Shown one piece after another: positions 56,186-62,900 of a DNA stretch of 64,000 nucleotides. Every line of letters begins with the position of its first letter. Within the stretch, counting starts at the first letter, position 1. A program made the position numbers and the translations under genes. The notes beneath the pieces are model-generated. The model was not told the origin of the DNA and did not search any database. It worked only from the letters and a program-made list of their open reading frames with translations. Source of the stretch: Bernardetia sp. MNP-M8 (GTDB lineage Bacteria > Bacteroidota > Bacteroidia > Cytophagales > Bernardetiaceae); assembly GCF_037126285.1 (NCBI RefSeq), contig NZ_CP147012.1:1054001-1118000 (forward strand). The letters are read 5' to 3'.

Positions 56186-56200
56186 ATTTAACTCAAAAAA

Positions 56201-57061
56201 ATGATAAAAAATATTTTACGTGGTGTATTAGATACTTTTGGCTACGAAGCACGAAAAAAATATGTTCCTACACAACATAGCACAGAAAGTTATGCTAATT
56301 TTGGAGAAGACAAAATACTGGCTTCTTACTTTGATAAAATTAGTAAAAATACAGAATCAGATAATAATTTTATAGTAGATATTGCAGCTTCTGACGGAAT
56401 TACGATGTCTAATACTTTCGTTTTTTTTAGGGATGGATATGAAGGAGTAGCTGTTGAGTACGATAGTGAAAAATTTGCTTTTTTATCTAATTTGTACAAA
56501 ATTTATCCGAATGTTCAGCTTTTACGCACCAAAGCGTTGCCTGATACAGTTCTTTCACTTTTGAAAGTAGCCGAAGCTCCAAAAGATTTCTTGTTCCTAA
56601 ATTTGGATATTGATAGTTATGATTATTTTATTTTAGATAGTATTCTTTCAGAATATCGTCCTAGAGTAATTTGTACTGAAATTAATGAGCGTATTCCTTA
56701 TCCTACTCGTTTTACAGTAACCTATCACCCAGATACGTTTTGGAAGGGCGACAATTTTTTTGGATATAGCGTGGCAATGTTAGAAGATATTTGTGAAAAA
56801 TATGATTATCAAGTCGTTAATATCCATTATAACAATGCTTTTTTAGTTCCAAAAGAACTCAACCAAGCTGTAAAGTTAAACGAAAATCCTGCTTCGATAG
56901 AAGAATTGTACAAGAAAGGATATTTGAATCAAACTGACCGAAAAATAAAGTTTGCACACAATTCAGAAATAGACCACTTATTAGAAAAATCACCAGAAGA
57001 AGTAAAAGAATTTTTGAAAAAAGAATTTGAGAAATACAAAGGAAATTATATTTTGGAATAA
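56201..57061 (+). CDS. FkbM-like SAM-dependent methyltransferase (predicted)
   Basis: A 286-residue cytoplasmic protein. The likely SAM-binding motif is NFIVDIAASDGITMSNTFVF (about 63-80), then EGVAVEYDSEKFAFLS at the second-strand acid, and FLNLDIDSYDYFILDSIL matching the lkiDvEG position of FkbM methyltransferases. The C-terminus is charged and helical (PEEVKEFLKKEFEKYKGN). Such enzymes O-methylate sugars or secondary metabolites. Substrate is unknown and the family label is tentative. The following deacylase gene starts 58 bp downstream, so they may share a transcript. Confidence 0.6.
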   Translation: MIKNILRGVLDTFGYEARKKYVPTQHSTESYANFGEDKILASYFDKISKNTESDNNFIVDIAASDGITMSNTFVFFRDGYEGVAVEYDSEKFAFLSNLYKIYPNVQLLRTKALPDTVLSLLKVAEAPKDFLFLNLDIDSYDYFILDSILSEYRPRVICTEINERIPYPTRFTVTYHPDTFWKGDNFFGYSVAMLEDICEKYDYQVVNIHYNNAFLVPKELNQAVKLNENPASIEELYKKGYLNQTDRKIKFAHNSEIDHLLEKSPEEVKEFLKKEFEKYKGNYILE

Positions 57062-57119
57062 ATATGTGTTGTAATAAACTAATTTTAAAACACATTTTTT
57101 ATCACTCAAAACAAAAACT

Positions 57120-58109
57120 ATGAAAAGCGAATTTCCAAATTATCATAAAGACATCGTCATTGATGGAGTTTCAGTAGCTGTAGGCGAACACAAACAAATC
57201 AATCTCAATATTGCAAAACTTCCTTCACGTACTTCTATTGATACACCTGTTTTTGTATATCGTTCCAAAAAACCTGGTAAAACATTGTTGTTAATTGCAG
57301 GTATGCATGGCGATGAAGTAAATGGAGTAGAGATAATAAGACAATTAATTTCTAAAGAATTACTCATTCCTAAACGTGGAACTGTCATTGCCATTCCTCT
57401 TTTAAACATTTATGGCTTTTTGAATTTTTCTAGAGAAGTTCCTGATGGAAAAGATATTAATAGAAGTTTCCCTGGGAGCAAAGAAGGTTCACTGGCTAGT
57501 CGTGTGGCTAATGCGTTTACTACCGAAATTTTACCTCATATAGATTTAGGCTTAGATTTTCATACAGGAGGAGGAAGAATAAATAATTTCTCTCAGCTTC
57601 GTTGTTTGCTTGCTGAAGGAAAAAATGAAGAATATGCTCGTGCTTTTGCACCTCATTTTATTATTAATGCCAAACTAAGAGATAAGTCGCTTCGTAATCT
57701 TGCTCAACAAATGGGAAAACCTATTTTGGTATACGAAGGAGGAGAGTCACAACGCCTAAATCGTGCACCTGTAAAAGAAGGAATGCGTGGTGCTGTTCGT
57801 TTAATGCATCATTTAGACATGATAGACAGAGAAGATATACTCAAAATGCGTGGTGCAGACCGAGTTACAGAACCTGTTATTTTGGAACGTACTTCTTGGA
57901 TGCGAGCTAAATTTTCAGGTCTTTTTAGATCTTTTGTTAGAAATGGTTCGATGATAGAGGAAGGACAAATTATTGGAAGCCTTACAGATCCTTTTGGAGA
58001 ACTTCATCACGATATTATTTGCAAACAACGTTGCCATGTAGTAGCAATTAATCATCAAGCTGTTGTAAATCAAGGAGATGCCATCTTTCATTTGGGTAAA
58101 ACAAGTTAG
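57120..58109 (+). CDS. Succinylglutamate desuccinylase/aspartoacylase-like zinc hydrolase
   Basis: A 329-residue M14-type carboxypeptidase-fold enzyme of the AstE/AspA family. Zinc ligands are visible in LLIAGMHGDEVNGVEIIRQL (His and Glu) and LGLDFHTGGGRIN (His). SREVPDGKDINRSFPGS gives the usual Asn-Arg substrate-binding pair. The C-terminal part (about 240-329) is a beta-rich barrel-like domain with GSLTDPFGELHHDI. Members cleave N-acyl amino acids or peptides. The substrate is not assigned. It follows the FkbM-like gene by 58 bp. Confidence 0.9.
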   Translation: MKSEFPNYHKDIVIDGVSVAVGEHKQINLNIAKLPSRTSIDTPVFVYRSKKPGKTLLLIAGMHGDEVNGVEIIRQLISKELLIPKRGTVIAIPLLNIYGFLNFSREVPDGKDINRSFPGSKEGSLASRVANAFTTEILPHIDLGLDFHTGGGRINNFSQLRCLLAEGKNEEYARAFAPHFIINAKLRDKSLRNLAQQMGKPILVYEGGESQRLNRAPVKEGMRGAVRLMHHLDMIDREDILKMRGADRVTEPVILERTSWMRAKFSGLFRSFVRNGSMIEEGQIIGSLTDPFGELHHDIICKQRCHVVAINHQAVVNQGDAIFHLGKTS

Positions 58110-58216
58110 AAAGTTATAATTATTTATTTAGATTTAAAATAGTTCTTTTGTCTACGAGAGGTAAACACAGATTAATTTTTGTTGAATATTTTCACAATCA
58201 TATTAAACAAATTTTA

Positions 58217-58224
58217 TATTTTTG
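58217..58224 (+). promoter_or_regulatory. Promoter -7 element for the CarH-like regulator
   Basis: TATTTTTG fits the -7 consensus, 126 bp before the start codon. No TTG at the usual distance was found, so support is weak. Confidence 0.3.
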
Positions 58225-58349
58225 CGTTATTGTATAAATTATTTACTACTCAGGAAGACAAAAATAGTGTTTTATTAACTTTGAAAGAAAAGATATAATA
58301 CTAATAATATATTAATAATCTACTCTACTTACTCTTAAATTTATTTATC

Positions 58350-59252
58350 GTGCGAGATACCAATACTTATTCCATACGAGATTTAGAAAACCTAACAGGC
58401 ATTAGAGCACATACTATCCGAATGTGGGAACAGCGTTATGAAATCGTAACGCCCAAACGAACAGATACAAACATTCGTTACTATGACTCAGAAGATTTGA
58501 AATATATGCTCAATGTAGCATTACTCAATAATAATGGGGTTCGTATTTCGAAGATTGCCAAAATGTCCCAAAACGAAGTATATGTAAAAGTAAGGGAAAC
58601 TCTTTCAAGAACTTCGGATTATCAATCTCAGATTAGCGCACTAACAGCTGCTACAATTGATATCAATGAAGAACAGTTTGAGAGAATCATGTCGACGAGT
58701 ATTTTGCAGTTTGGTTTTGAAAAGACAATGCTTAATATTATTTATCCTTTTTTGAGCAGAATAGGAATGCTTTGGACTACCAATGCAATTAATCCAGCTC
58801 AAGAACATTTTATTACAGGACTTATTCGTCAGAAAATAATTGTTGCAATAGATGGACAGTATAGAGATAAGTCATCTGGGACAGGAAAAAAATATATTTT
58901 ATTCTTACCTAGTGGAGAATTGCACGAAATTTCTCTCCTATTTTCTTATTATTTATTGAAAGTAAGAGGAAATCAAGTCATTTATTTAGGGCAAAATCTT
59001 CCTTTGAAAGACTTACAAGAAGTATATGCAACTCACAAACCTGCTACCTTAATAACCATTATTACGTCTTCACCAAGTGCAAATGCAGTAGAAGAATATT
59101 TATTTGAGATTGGTGAGCGTTTTCCAGATGCTGATATTTTAGTTTCTGGCTTTCAGGTAATGGGACAAGATTATAAGACTTCTAAAAATGTTCATATTCT
59201 ACAAAAACCACAAGATTTGATTTCTTATTCGGAAGATAAAGCTGCCGAATAG
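58350..59252 (+). CDS. MerR-family B12-binding regulator (CarH/LitR-like)
   Basis: A 300-residue regulator starting at GTG 58350 (the domain begins immediately, so the start is fixed). The MerR winged helix (about 5-75) has YSIRDLENLTGIRAHTIRMW and EQRYEIVTPKRTDTNIRYYD. A helical B12-cap domain carries the exact W142-x9-E152-H153 signature of AdoB12 light sensors, and the Rossmann B12 domain has E190-L-H192-E-I-S195, equivalent to ExHxxG with Gly replaced by Ser. CarH proteins repress carotenoid genes in the dark and release DNA when light breaks the Co-C bond. No carotenoid gene is in this window, so the target is unknown. Confidence 0.85.
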   Translation: MRDTNTYSIRDLENLTGIRAHTIRMWEQRYEIVTPKRTDTNIRYYDSEDLKYMLNVALLNNNGVRISKIAKMSQNEVYVKVRETLSRTSDYQSQISALTAATIDINEEQFERIMSTSILQFGFEKTMLNIIYPFLSRIGMLWTTNAINPAQEHFITGLIRQKIIVAIDGQYRDKSSGTGKKYILFLPSGELHEISLLFSYYLLKVRGNQVIYLGQNLPLKDLQEVYATHKPATLITIITSSPSANAVEEYLFEIGERFPDADILVSGFQVMGQDYKTSKNVHILQKPQDLISYSEDKAAE

Positions 59253-59503
59253 ATATAAAATTATTTTTCATAATTGTATTTTTTATAAATAAGGAATTGA
59301 AATTAAATAACATACTCATTTAAAAATAATGTTTTTTTGATATTCAGTGTATTACATTCATAATTTTAATTCGTAATTATTTCTAAGCTATTAAAGTTAG
59401 ATTTTTCCTTCTATAGATGAGCCGTTTGGGTGTTTTTTTTTGTGTATTAAAGTGAAAACCAAATTTCATTTTTACTAATTTTAAAATTAAACTACTCAAA
59501 ATT

Positions 59504-59899
59504 ATGGAATCTCAAGAATCAAGACAATCAAAAAACTTTTCAGATATAGAAACAGCTACTGAAAGAAGCATTTCTATTTCAGATAAAGAAAAATCAAATG
59601 GAATTATAGCCTACATTACTATAATAGGGTGGGTTATAGCTTTTGTTCAGAATCAAGAGCAAAAATCTGAATATGTTAATTTTCATATTCGCCAAATGCT
59701 TGGTATAGGAGTAGCAGGTATTGCTCTATCAGTAGTAAATATTATTCCATTACTTGGATGGCTAATTTCTATACTTGGAATAATACCTTTAGTTATTTTT
59801 TGGGTAATGGGACTTATGGGAGCTATAAATGGTGAACACAAGCCTGTTCCAATTATAGGAGAGCATTTTCAAGAATGGTTTAAAAGTGTAGGAGCTTAA
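59504..59899 (+). CDS. DUF4870-like small membrane protein
   Basis: A 131-residue protein. A polar, acidic N-terminus (about 1-32) precedes SNGIIAYITIIGWVIAFVQN, VNFHIRQMLGIGVAGIAL, and two further hydrophobic stretches (about 88-120), giving three to four TM helices, typical of the DUF4870 family. Function is unknown. It is followed by a hairpin that also serves the converging Fe-S-like gene. The 251-bp gap ahead of it contains no other gene I can see. Confidence 0.82.
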   Translation: MESQESRQSKNFSDIETATERSISISDKEKSNGIIAYITIIGWVIAFVQNQEQKSEYVNFHIRQMLGIGVAGIALSVVNIIPLLGWLISILGIIPLVIFWVMGLMGAINGEHKPVPIIGEHFQEWFKSVGA

Positions 59900-59931
59900 A
59901 AGGTCTTTAGTTAGCTCTACTCACATATATA

Positions 59932-59969
59932 AAAAATGACTGATAAATAAGTTTTTATCAGTCATTTTT
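59932..59969. terminator. Bidirectional terminator
   Basis: AAAATGACTGATAAA and TTTATCAGTCATTTT pair perfectly around ~10 nt, flanked by A- and T-runs between converging genes. Confidence 0.85.
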
Positions 59970-59997
59970 GCTTTTTGAAATAAGTACAAAAGTTTTT

Positions 59998-60330
59998 TTA
60001 TTCTGAAGATTTGGGTTGAAAAACAAAACCTTGTTCGCTGCTTCGTTCCTCAAAATCAATTTCTAGACCTATCAGAAATAACATATCTTTTTTTTGATAG
60101 ATAACTTCTAGTCTTTCTTTGTCATTACTTAAAGAACTCAAAGGATTTTCTAAAAAATACGATTCATCTTCTTCCTTTTTTTTATCAAAACCTAGACGGA
60201 AATTGACTCCACTACATCCATTCCCACCCTGTACAATTAAGCGCAATCCGTATTCTTTAGGAATGCTTTTGGTTGATAGAATAGTTTGAATATGAGAAAA
60301 TGCTTTATCAGAAATTGTAACAGGAATCAT
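59998..60330 (-). CDS. HesB/IscA-like protein lacking the C-terminal cysteines
   Basis: A 110-residue protein with the A-type Fe-S carrier fold: ISDKAFSHIQTIL, YGLRLIVQGGNGCSGVNFRL with the first conserved Cys39, and a C-terminal LFLIGLEIDFEE...GFVF. The usual CGCG-type motif, where two further cysteines bind the cluster, is missing; the chain ends FVFQPKSSE. It therefore keeps one of three cluster ligands and may not carry Fe-S by the normal route. A role in a different binding function is possible. Confidence 0.8.
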   Translation of the reverse strand: MIPVTISDKAFSHIQTILSTKSIPKEYGLRLIVQGGNGCSGVNFRLGFDKKKEEDESYFLENPLSSLSNDKERLEVIYQKKDMLFLIGLEIDFEERSSEQGFVFQPKSSE

Positions 60331-60456
60331 TTGTTAATTAAAAGTATCATAGATTTCTAAGTCTATTATTAAAAGATAAATTAAATATCACGATAGTGTC
60401 AGTTCGCTCCGTTAAAATAAAATATGAAAAACATCATCAATGATTTTGCTACAAAA

Positions 60457-60906
60457 TTAGTTGATAATTTTGACTTTTTGAACTGTATCTGCTTCTATTT
60501 TAAAGTCAGCTTCATCAAAGTCAGGTGCGCTTACCTTAGGCTTGAAATTAGTAGAAAATCCATAGCCTTCTTTTGGAATTCCAAACATATTGCTATCCAT
60601 TTCATTATTTCCGTTTTCGTCGTGAAATAATGCAAAAGCATAATCTCCTGCTTCTAAATCTGTAAAAGTAATTGTTGCTTTTTTATCTTTTATAGTTACT
60701 TTCATTTTTTTGACAGCCTTCGAATCATCTTTTGGAAAACCATCTTCTCCCTTAAAAAGAGCTATCATTATTGTTCCTTTGTCACTTTTTATATTAGAAA
60801 CTTCCACTGTGAGTGTATGTTGAGCAAATGCTGTGGTAGAAAAGGCAAAAATAGACATAAATAAAACAGCAAATAAAGCTGTTTTGAAAAATTGAGAAGA
60901 TTTCAT
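60457..60906 (-). CDS. DUF2141 secreted protein
   Basis: A 149-residue protein with signal peptide (cleavage near STTAFAQ, residue 29). The DUF2141 domain is clear: LTVEVSNIKSDKGTIMIALF, FPKDDSKAVKKMKVTIKD, LEAGDYAFALFHDENGNNEM and FGIPKEGYGFSTNFKPK. The family forms a transthyretin-like beta sandwich in the periplasm; its function is unknown. It is transcribed alone, with a further 120 bp to the Fe-S-like gene ahead. Confidence 0.9.
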   Translation of the reverse strand: MKSSQFFKTALFAVLFMSIFAFSTTAFAQHTLTVEVSNIKSDKGTIMIALFKGEDGFPKDDSKAVKKMKVTIKDKKATITFTDLEAGDYAFALFHDENGNNEMDSNMFGIPKEGYGFSTNFKPKVSAPDFDEADFKIEADTVQKVKIIN

Positions 60907-61048
60907 AATTGGATTTAATAATGAGATATAAATTGAAAAAATAATTCACTCATAGATTACTCTATTATTATACCAAATGTTTTGATATTTAGAAGTAAAA
61001 TATGGTTTTTAATAGATTTTTTATTAATTAACTCATTTTAAGTCCAAT

Positions 61049-61120
61049 ACAGTTGTTGGTGTTTTAGCGAAACGACACCAAGAGCCAAATAACTTATCAT
61101 ACTTTTTACAACATCACCTC
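61049..61120. repeat. Palindromic repeat sharing the GTTGGTG hairpin, copy F
   Basis: Hairpin GTTGTTGGTGTTTTAGCG / CGACACCAA, then CAAATAACTTATCATACTTT (then TTACAAC). Inverted, this is nearly the same as 24151-24220. It lies between the DUF2141 gene and the end of cobT. Confidence 0.75.
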
Positions 61121-61126
61121 TTCCTC

Positions 61127-62173
61127 TTATCTTAATGATTCTGAAACATTAGCTGTTTCAAATGAAGCCATACTATTCAGAAAAGCAATAGCAGATTCCA
61201 AAAGAGGATAGGCAATAGCACACCCTGTCCCCTCTCCCAAACGCATTCCCAATAAAAGAAGTGGCATTACTCTCAAATGCTCTAACATGTGAGCATGTCC
61301 ATATTCGCCAGATTGATGAGAAAAAATCATATACTCTTTACTTTGTGGATAAAATGCATGTGCCATCATAGCAGCAGCCGTTGCAATAAAACCATCTACT
61401 AAAATAACCATGCCTTGTTGTGCTGCTTCTAGCATTGCTCCTACCATATGAGCAATTTCAAAACCTCCAAAAGTAGCTAAAACTTCGAAGGGTTTCATGT
61501 TTTTTGGATATTTGCGATCAGCTTGTTTCAAAAGAGTAAGTTTTTTATCTATTCCTCTTTCATTCAATCCTGTTCCACTTCCTACACATTCAGCAAGTTT
61601 TATTCCTGTGAGATGATGCAAAATAAGAGATGCAGAAGAGGTATTTCCAATTCCCATTTCTCCAAAACCAATAATATTTGTACCTTTTTTAGAAATATTT
61701 TCTACAATTTTACTTCCTTGTTCTATACATTTCCAACATTCTTTTTCACTCATAGCAGGTTTGTCTAAAAAATTATTTGTACCAAGTGCTATTTTTAGTT
61801 GTAAAAAATTCTCTTGTTGCTCATCGAATTCTTTTTTTACTCCTGTATCTACAACAATGAGTTCAATATTGCTTTGCTTACAAAAAATATTAATTGCTGC
61901 TCCTCCTTGTAAAAAGTTTTTTACCATTTGGTGTGTTACCTCCTGTGGATATTGGCTAACACCACTTTCTGCAATTCCATGGTCAGCAGCAAAAACAACA
62001 ATGTGAGGGTTGAGAAGAGTAGGGGAAAGTGTTTGTTGTATAAGTCCTATTTGAAGAGCAATACCTTCTAATCTTCCTAAAGAGCCAATAGGTTTTGTTT
62101 TTTGATTGATTTTTCGCTGTAATTCTGGACGCAAACCCAAAGAAGGAGCAGCAATAGTAAAGGATAAAGACAT
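61127..62173 (-). CDS. cobT: Nicotinate-nucleotide:dimethylbenzimidazole phosphoribosyltransferase
   Basis: A 348-residue cytoplasmic enzyme that makes alpha-ribazole phosphate, activating the lower-ligand base of cobalamin. Family motifs: KTKPIGSLGRLEGIALQIGL, VFAADHGIAESGVSQYPQEV, IGFGEMGIGNTSSASLILH, CVGSGTGLNERGIDKKL, and the C-terminal GMRLGEGTGCAIA with the catalytic Glu314. No other cobalamin-biosynthesis gene adjoins it. It stands alone with a good promoter at 62206-62235. I found no cobalamin riboswitch in the 40-bp leader. Confidence 0.95.
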   Translation of the reverse strand: MSLSFTIAAPSLGLRPELQRKINQKTKPIGSLGRLEGIALQIGLIQQTLSPTLLNPHIVVFAADHGIAESGVSQYPQEVTHQMVKNFLQGGAAINIFCKQSNIELIVVDTGVKKEFDEQQENFLQLKIALGTNNFLDKPAMSEKECWKCIEQGSKIVENISKKGTNIIGFGEMGIGNTSSASLILHHLTGIKLAECVGSGTGLNERGIDKKLTLLKQADRKYPKNMKPFEVLATFGGFEIAHMVGAMLEAAQQGMVILVDGFIATAAAMMAHAFYPQSKEYMIFSHQSGEYGHAHMLEHLRVMPLLLLGMRLGEGTGCAIAYPLLESAIAFLNSMASFETANVSESLR

Positions 62174-62205
62174 AGAATAAAAAGTTAATAAAAATGTTTT
62201 TTTTT

Positions 62206-62235
62206 CAAAAATACAATACTTTATTTAATCCACAA
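62206..62235 (-). promoter_or_regulatory. Consensus promoter for cobT
   Basis: On the minus strand TTG (62233-62235), 19 nt, then TATTTTTG (62206-62213), 33 bp before the ATG. Both boxes and spacing are near consensus. Confidence 0.65.
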
Positions 62236-62430
62236 TAATAAAGACTATAAAAGAGTTGTATAATAAAAATGATTTTCTTTGTTTTGTCATAAAATACAAC
62301 ATTTACTGTTGATTTAACACAACCTTTTCCTTCTGAATAGAGTATATTAAAAAACATTTGTTCATTGTTAGAGCTTTTTTTATATACTCAGAATCACTTT
62401 TATTTTATTTTATTCAACCTTATCTTACTT

Positions 62431-62577
62431 ATGCGTTCTATTTTTTTTCGTGCTTTTATTGCTTTCACTTTCTTAGCCTTTGCTGGTTTAGGTACTTCTT
62501 GTCAACGTTCGGCTTGTTATGTTAAACCGAAAGCAGCTAAACAAAAGCGTGCACATTATAATAATCAGTATAAATAA
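62431..62577 (+). CDS. Tiny predicted lipoprotein
   Basis: 48 residues from ATG 62431 (MRSIFFRAFIAFTFLAFAGL); an upstream in-frame ATG at 62365 would put 22 non-signal-like residues ahead of the signal, so it is not preferred. The lipobox is GLGTSC with Cys24, leaving a 25-residue mature peptide rich in Lys, Arg, Tyr and Asn (QRSACYVKPKAAKQKRAHY). A terminator follows at 62669. Similar tiny basic lipoproteins are common in Bacteroidota, with unknown role. Confidence 0.55.
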   Translation: MRSIFFRAFIAFTFLAFAGLGTSCQRSACYVKPKAAKQKRAHYNNQYK

Positions 62578-62668
62578 TTATTATTTTCAAAGTTATTTAA
62601 ACCCTAAAAAGCAGCAAAATTAATAGTAAATCTATATTTTATAGAATAGAAATAAAAGCTTTTAGGTC

Positions 62669-62714
62669 TAGGGCAATTCTACATAAATATCAGTAGATTT
62701 GCCCTATTTTTTTA
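62669..62714 (+). terminator. Terminator after the tiny lipoprotein gene
   Basis: TAGGGCAATTCTAC pairs with GTAGATTTGCCCTA (one mismatch) around an AT loop, followed by TTTTTTT. Confidence 0.75.
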
Positions 62715-62727
62715 CAGGTTATAACTA

Positions 62728-62865
62728 AAGTTGTTTAAGAATACTCTTTTTCCTTAGCACTAGGTTTGCAAACCTAGTGCTAAGGAAAAAGAACATAGCC
62801 TTTGTTGGTGTTTTAGCGTAGCAACACCAACAAATATACACTCAAAATCTATTCTTAAACAACTT
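62728..62865. repeat. 138-bp element with 16-bp perfect terminal inverted repeats and a 46-bp perfect palindrome
   Basis: Ends AAGTTGTTTAAGAATA (62728-62743) and TATTCTTAAACAACTT (62850-62865). Inside are a 46-bp perfect palindrome (62746-62791, 23 bp per arm, centre GGTTTG/CAAACC) and the hairpin TTTGTTGGTGTT / AACACCAACAAA (62801-62834). Relative of 9598-9725. Confidence 0.9.
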
Positions 62866-62900
62866 CACTATTTACAAAAATAAAAAGCTATTTGATGCAC

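Noticed and set aside
62128-62205. Possible cobalamin riboswitch ahead of cobT
   Set aside because: The predicted leader is only about 40 nt and shows no B12-box; a riboswitch would not fit.
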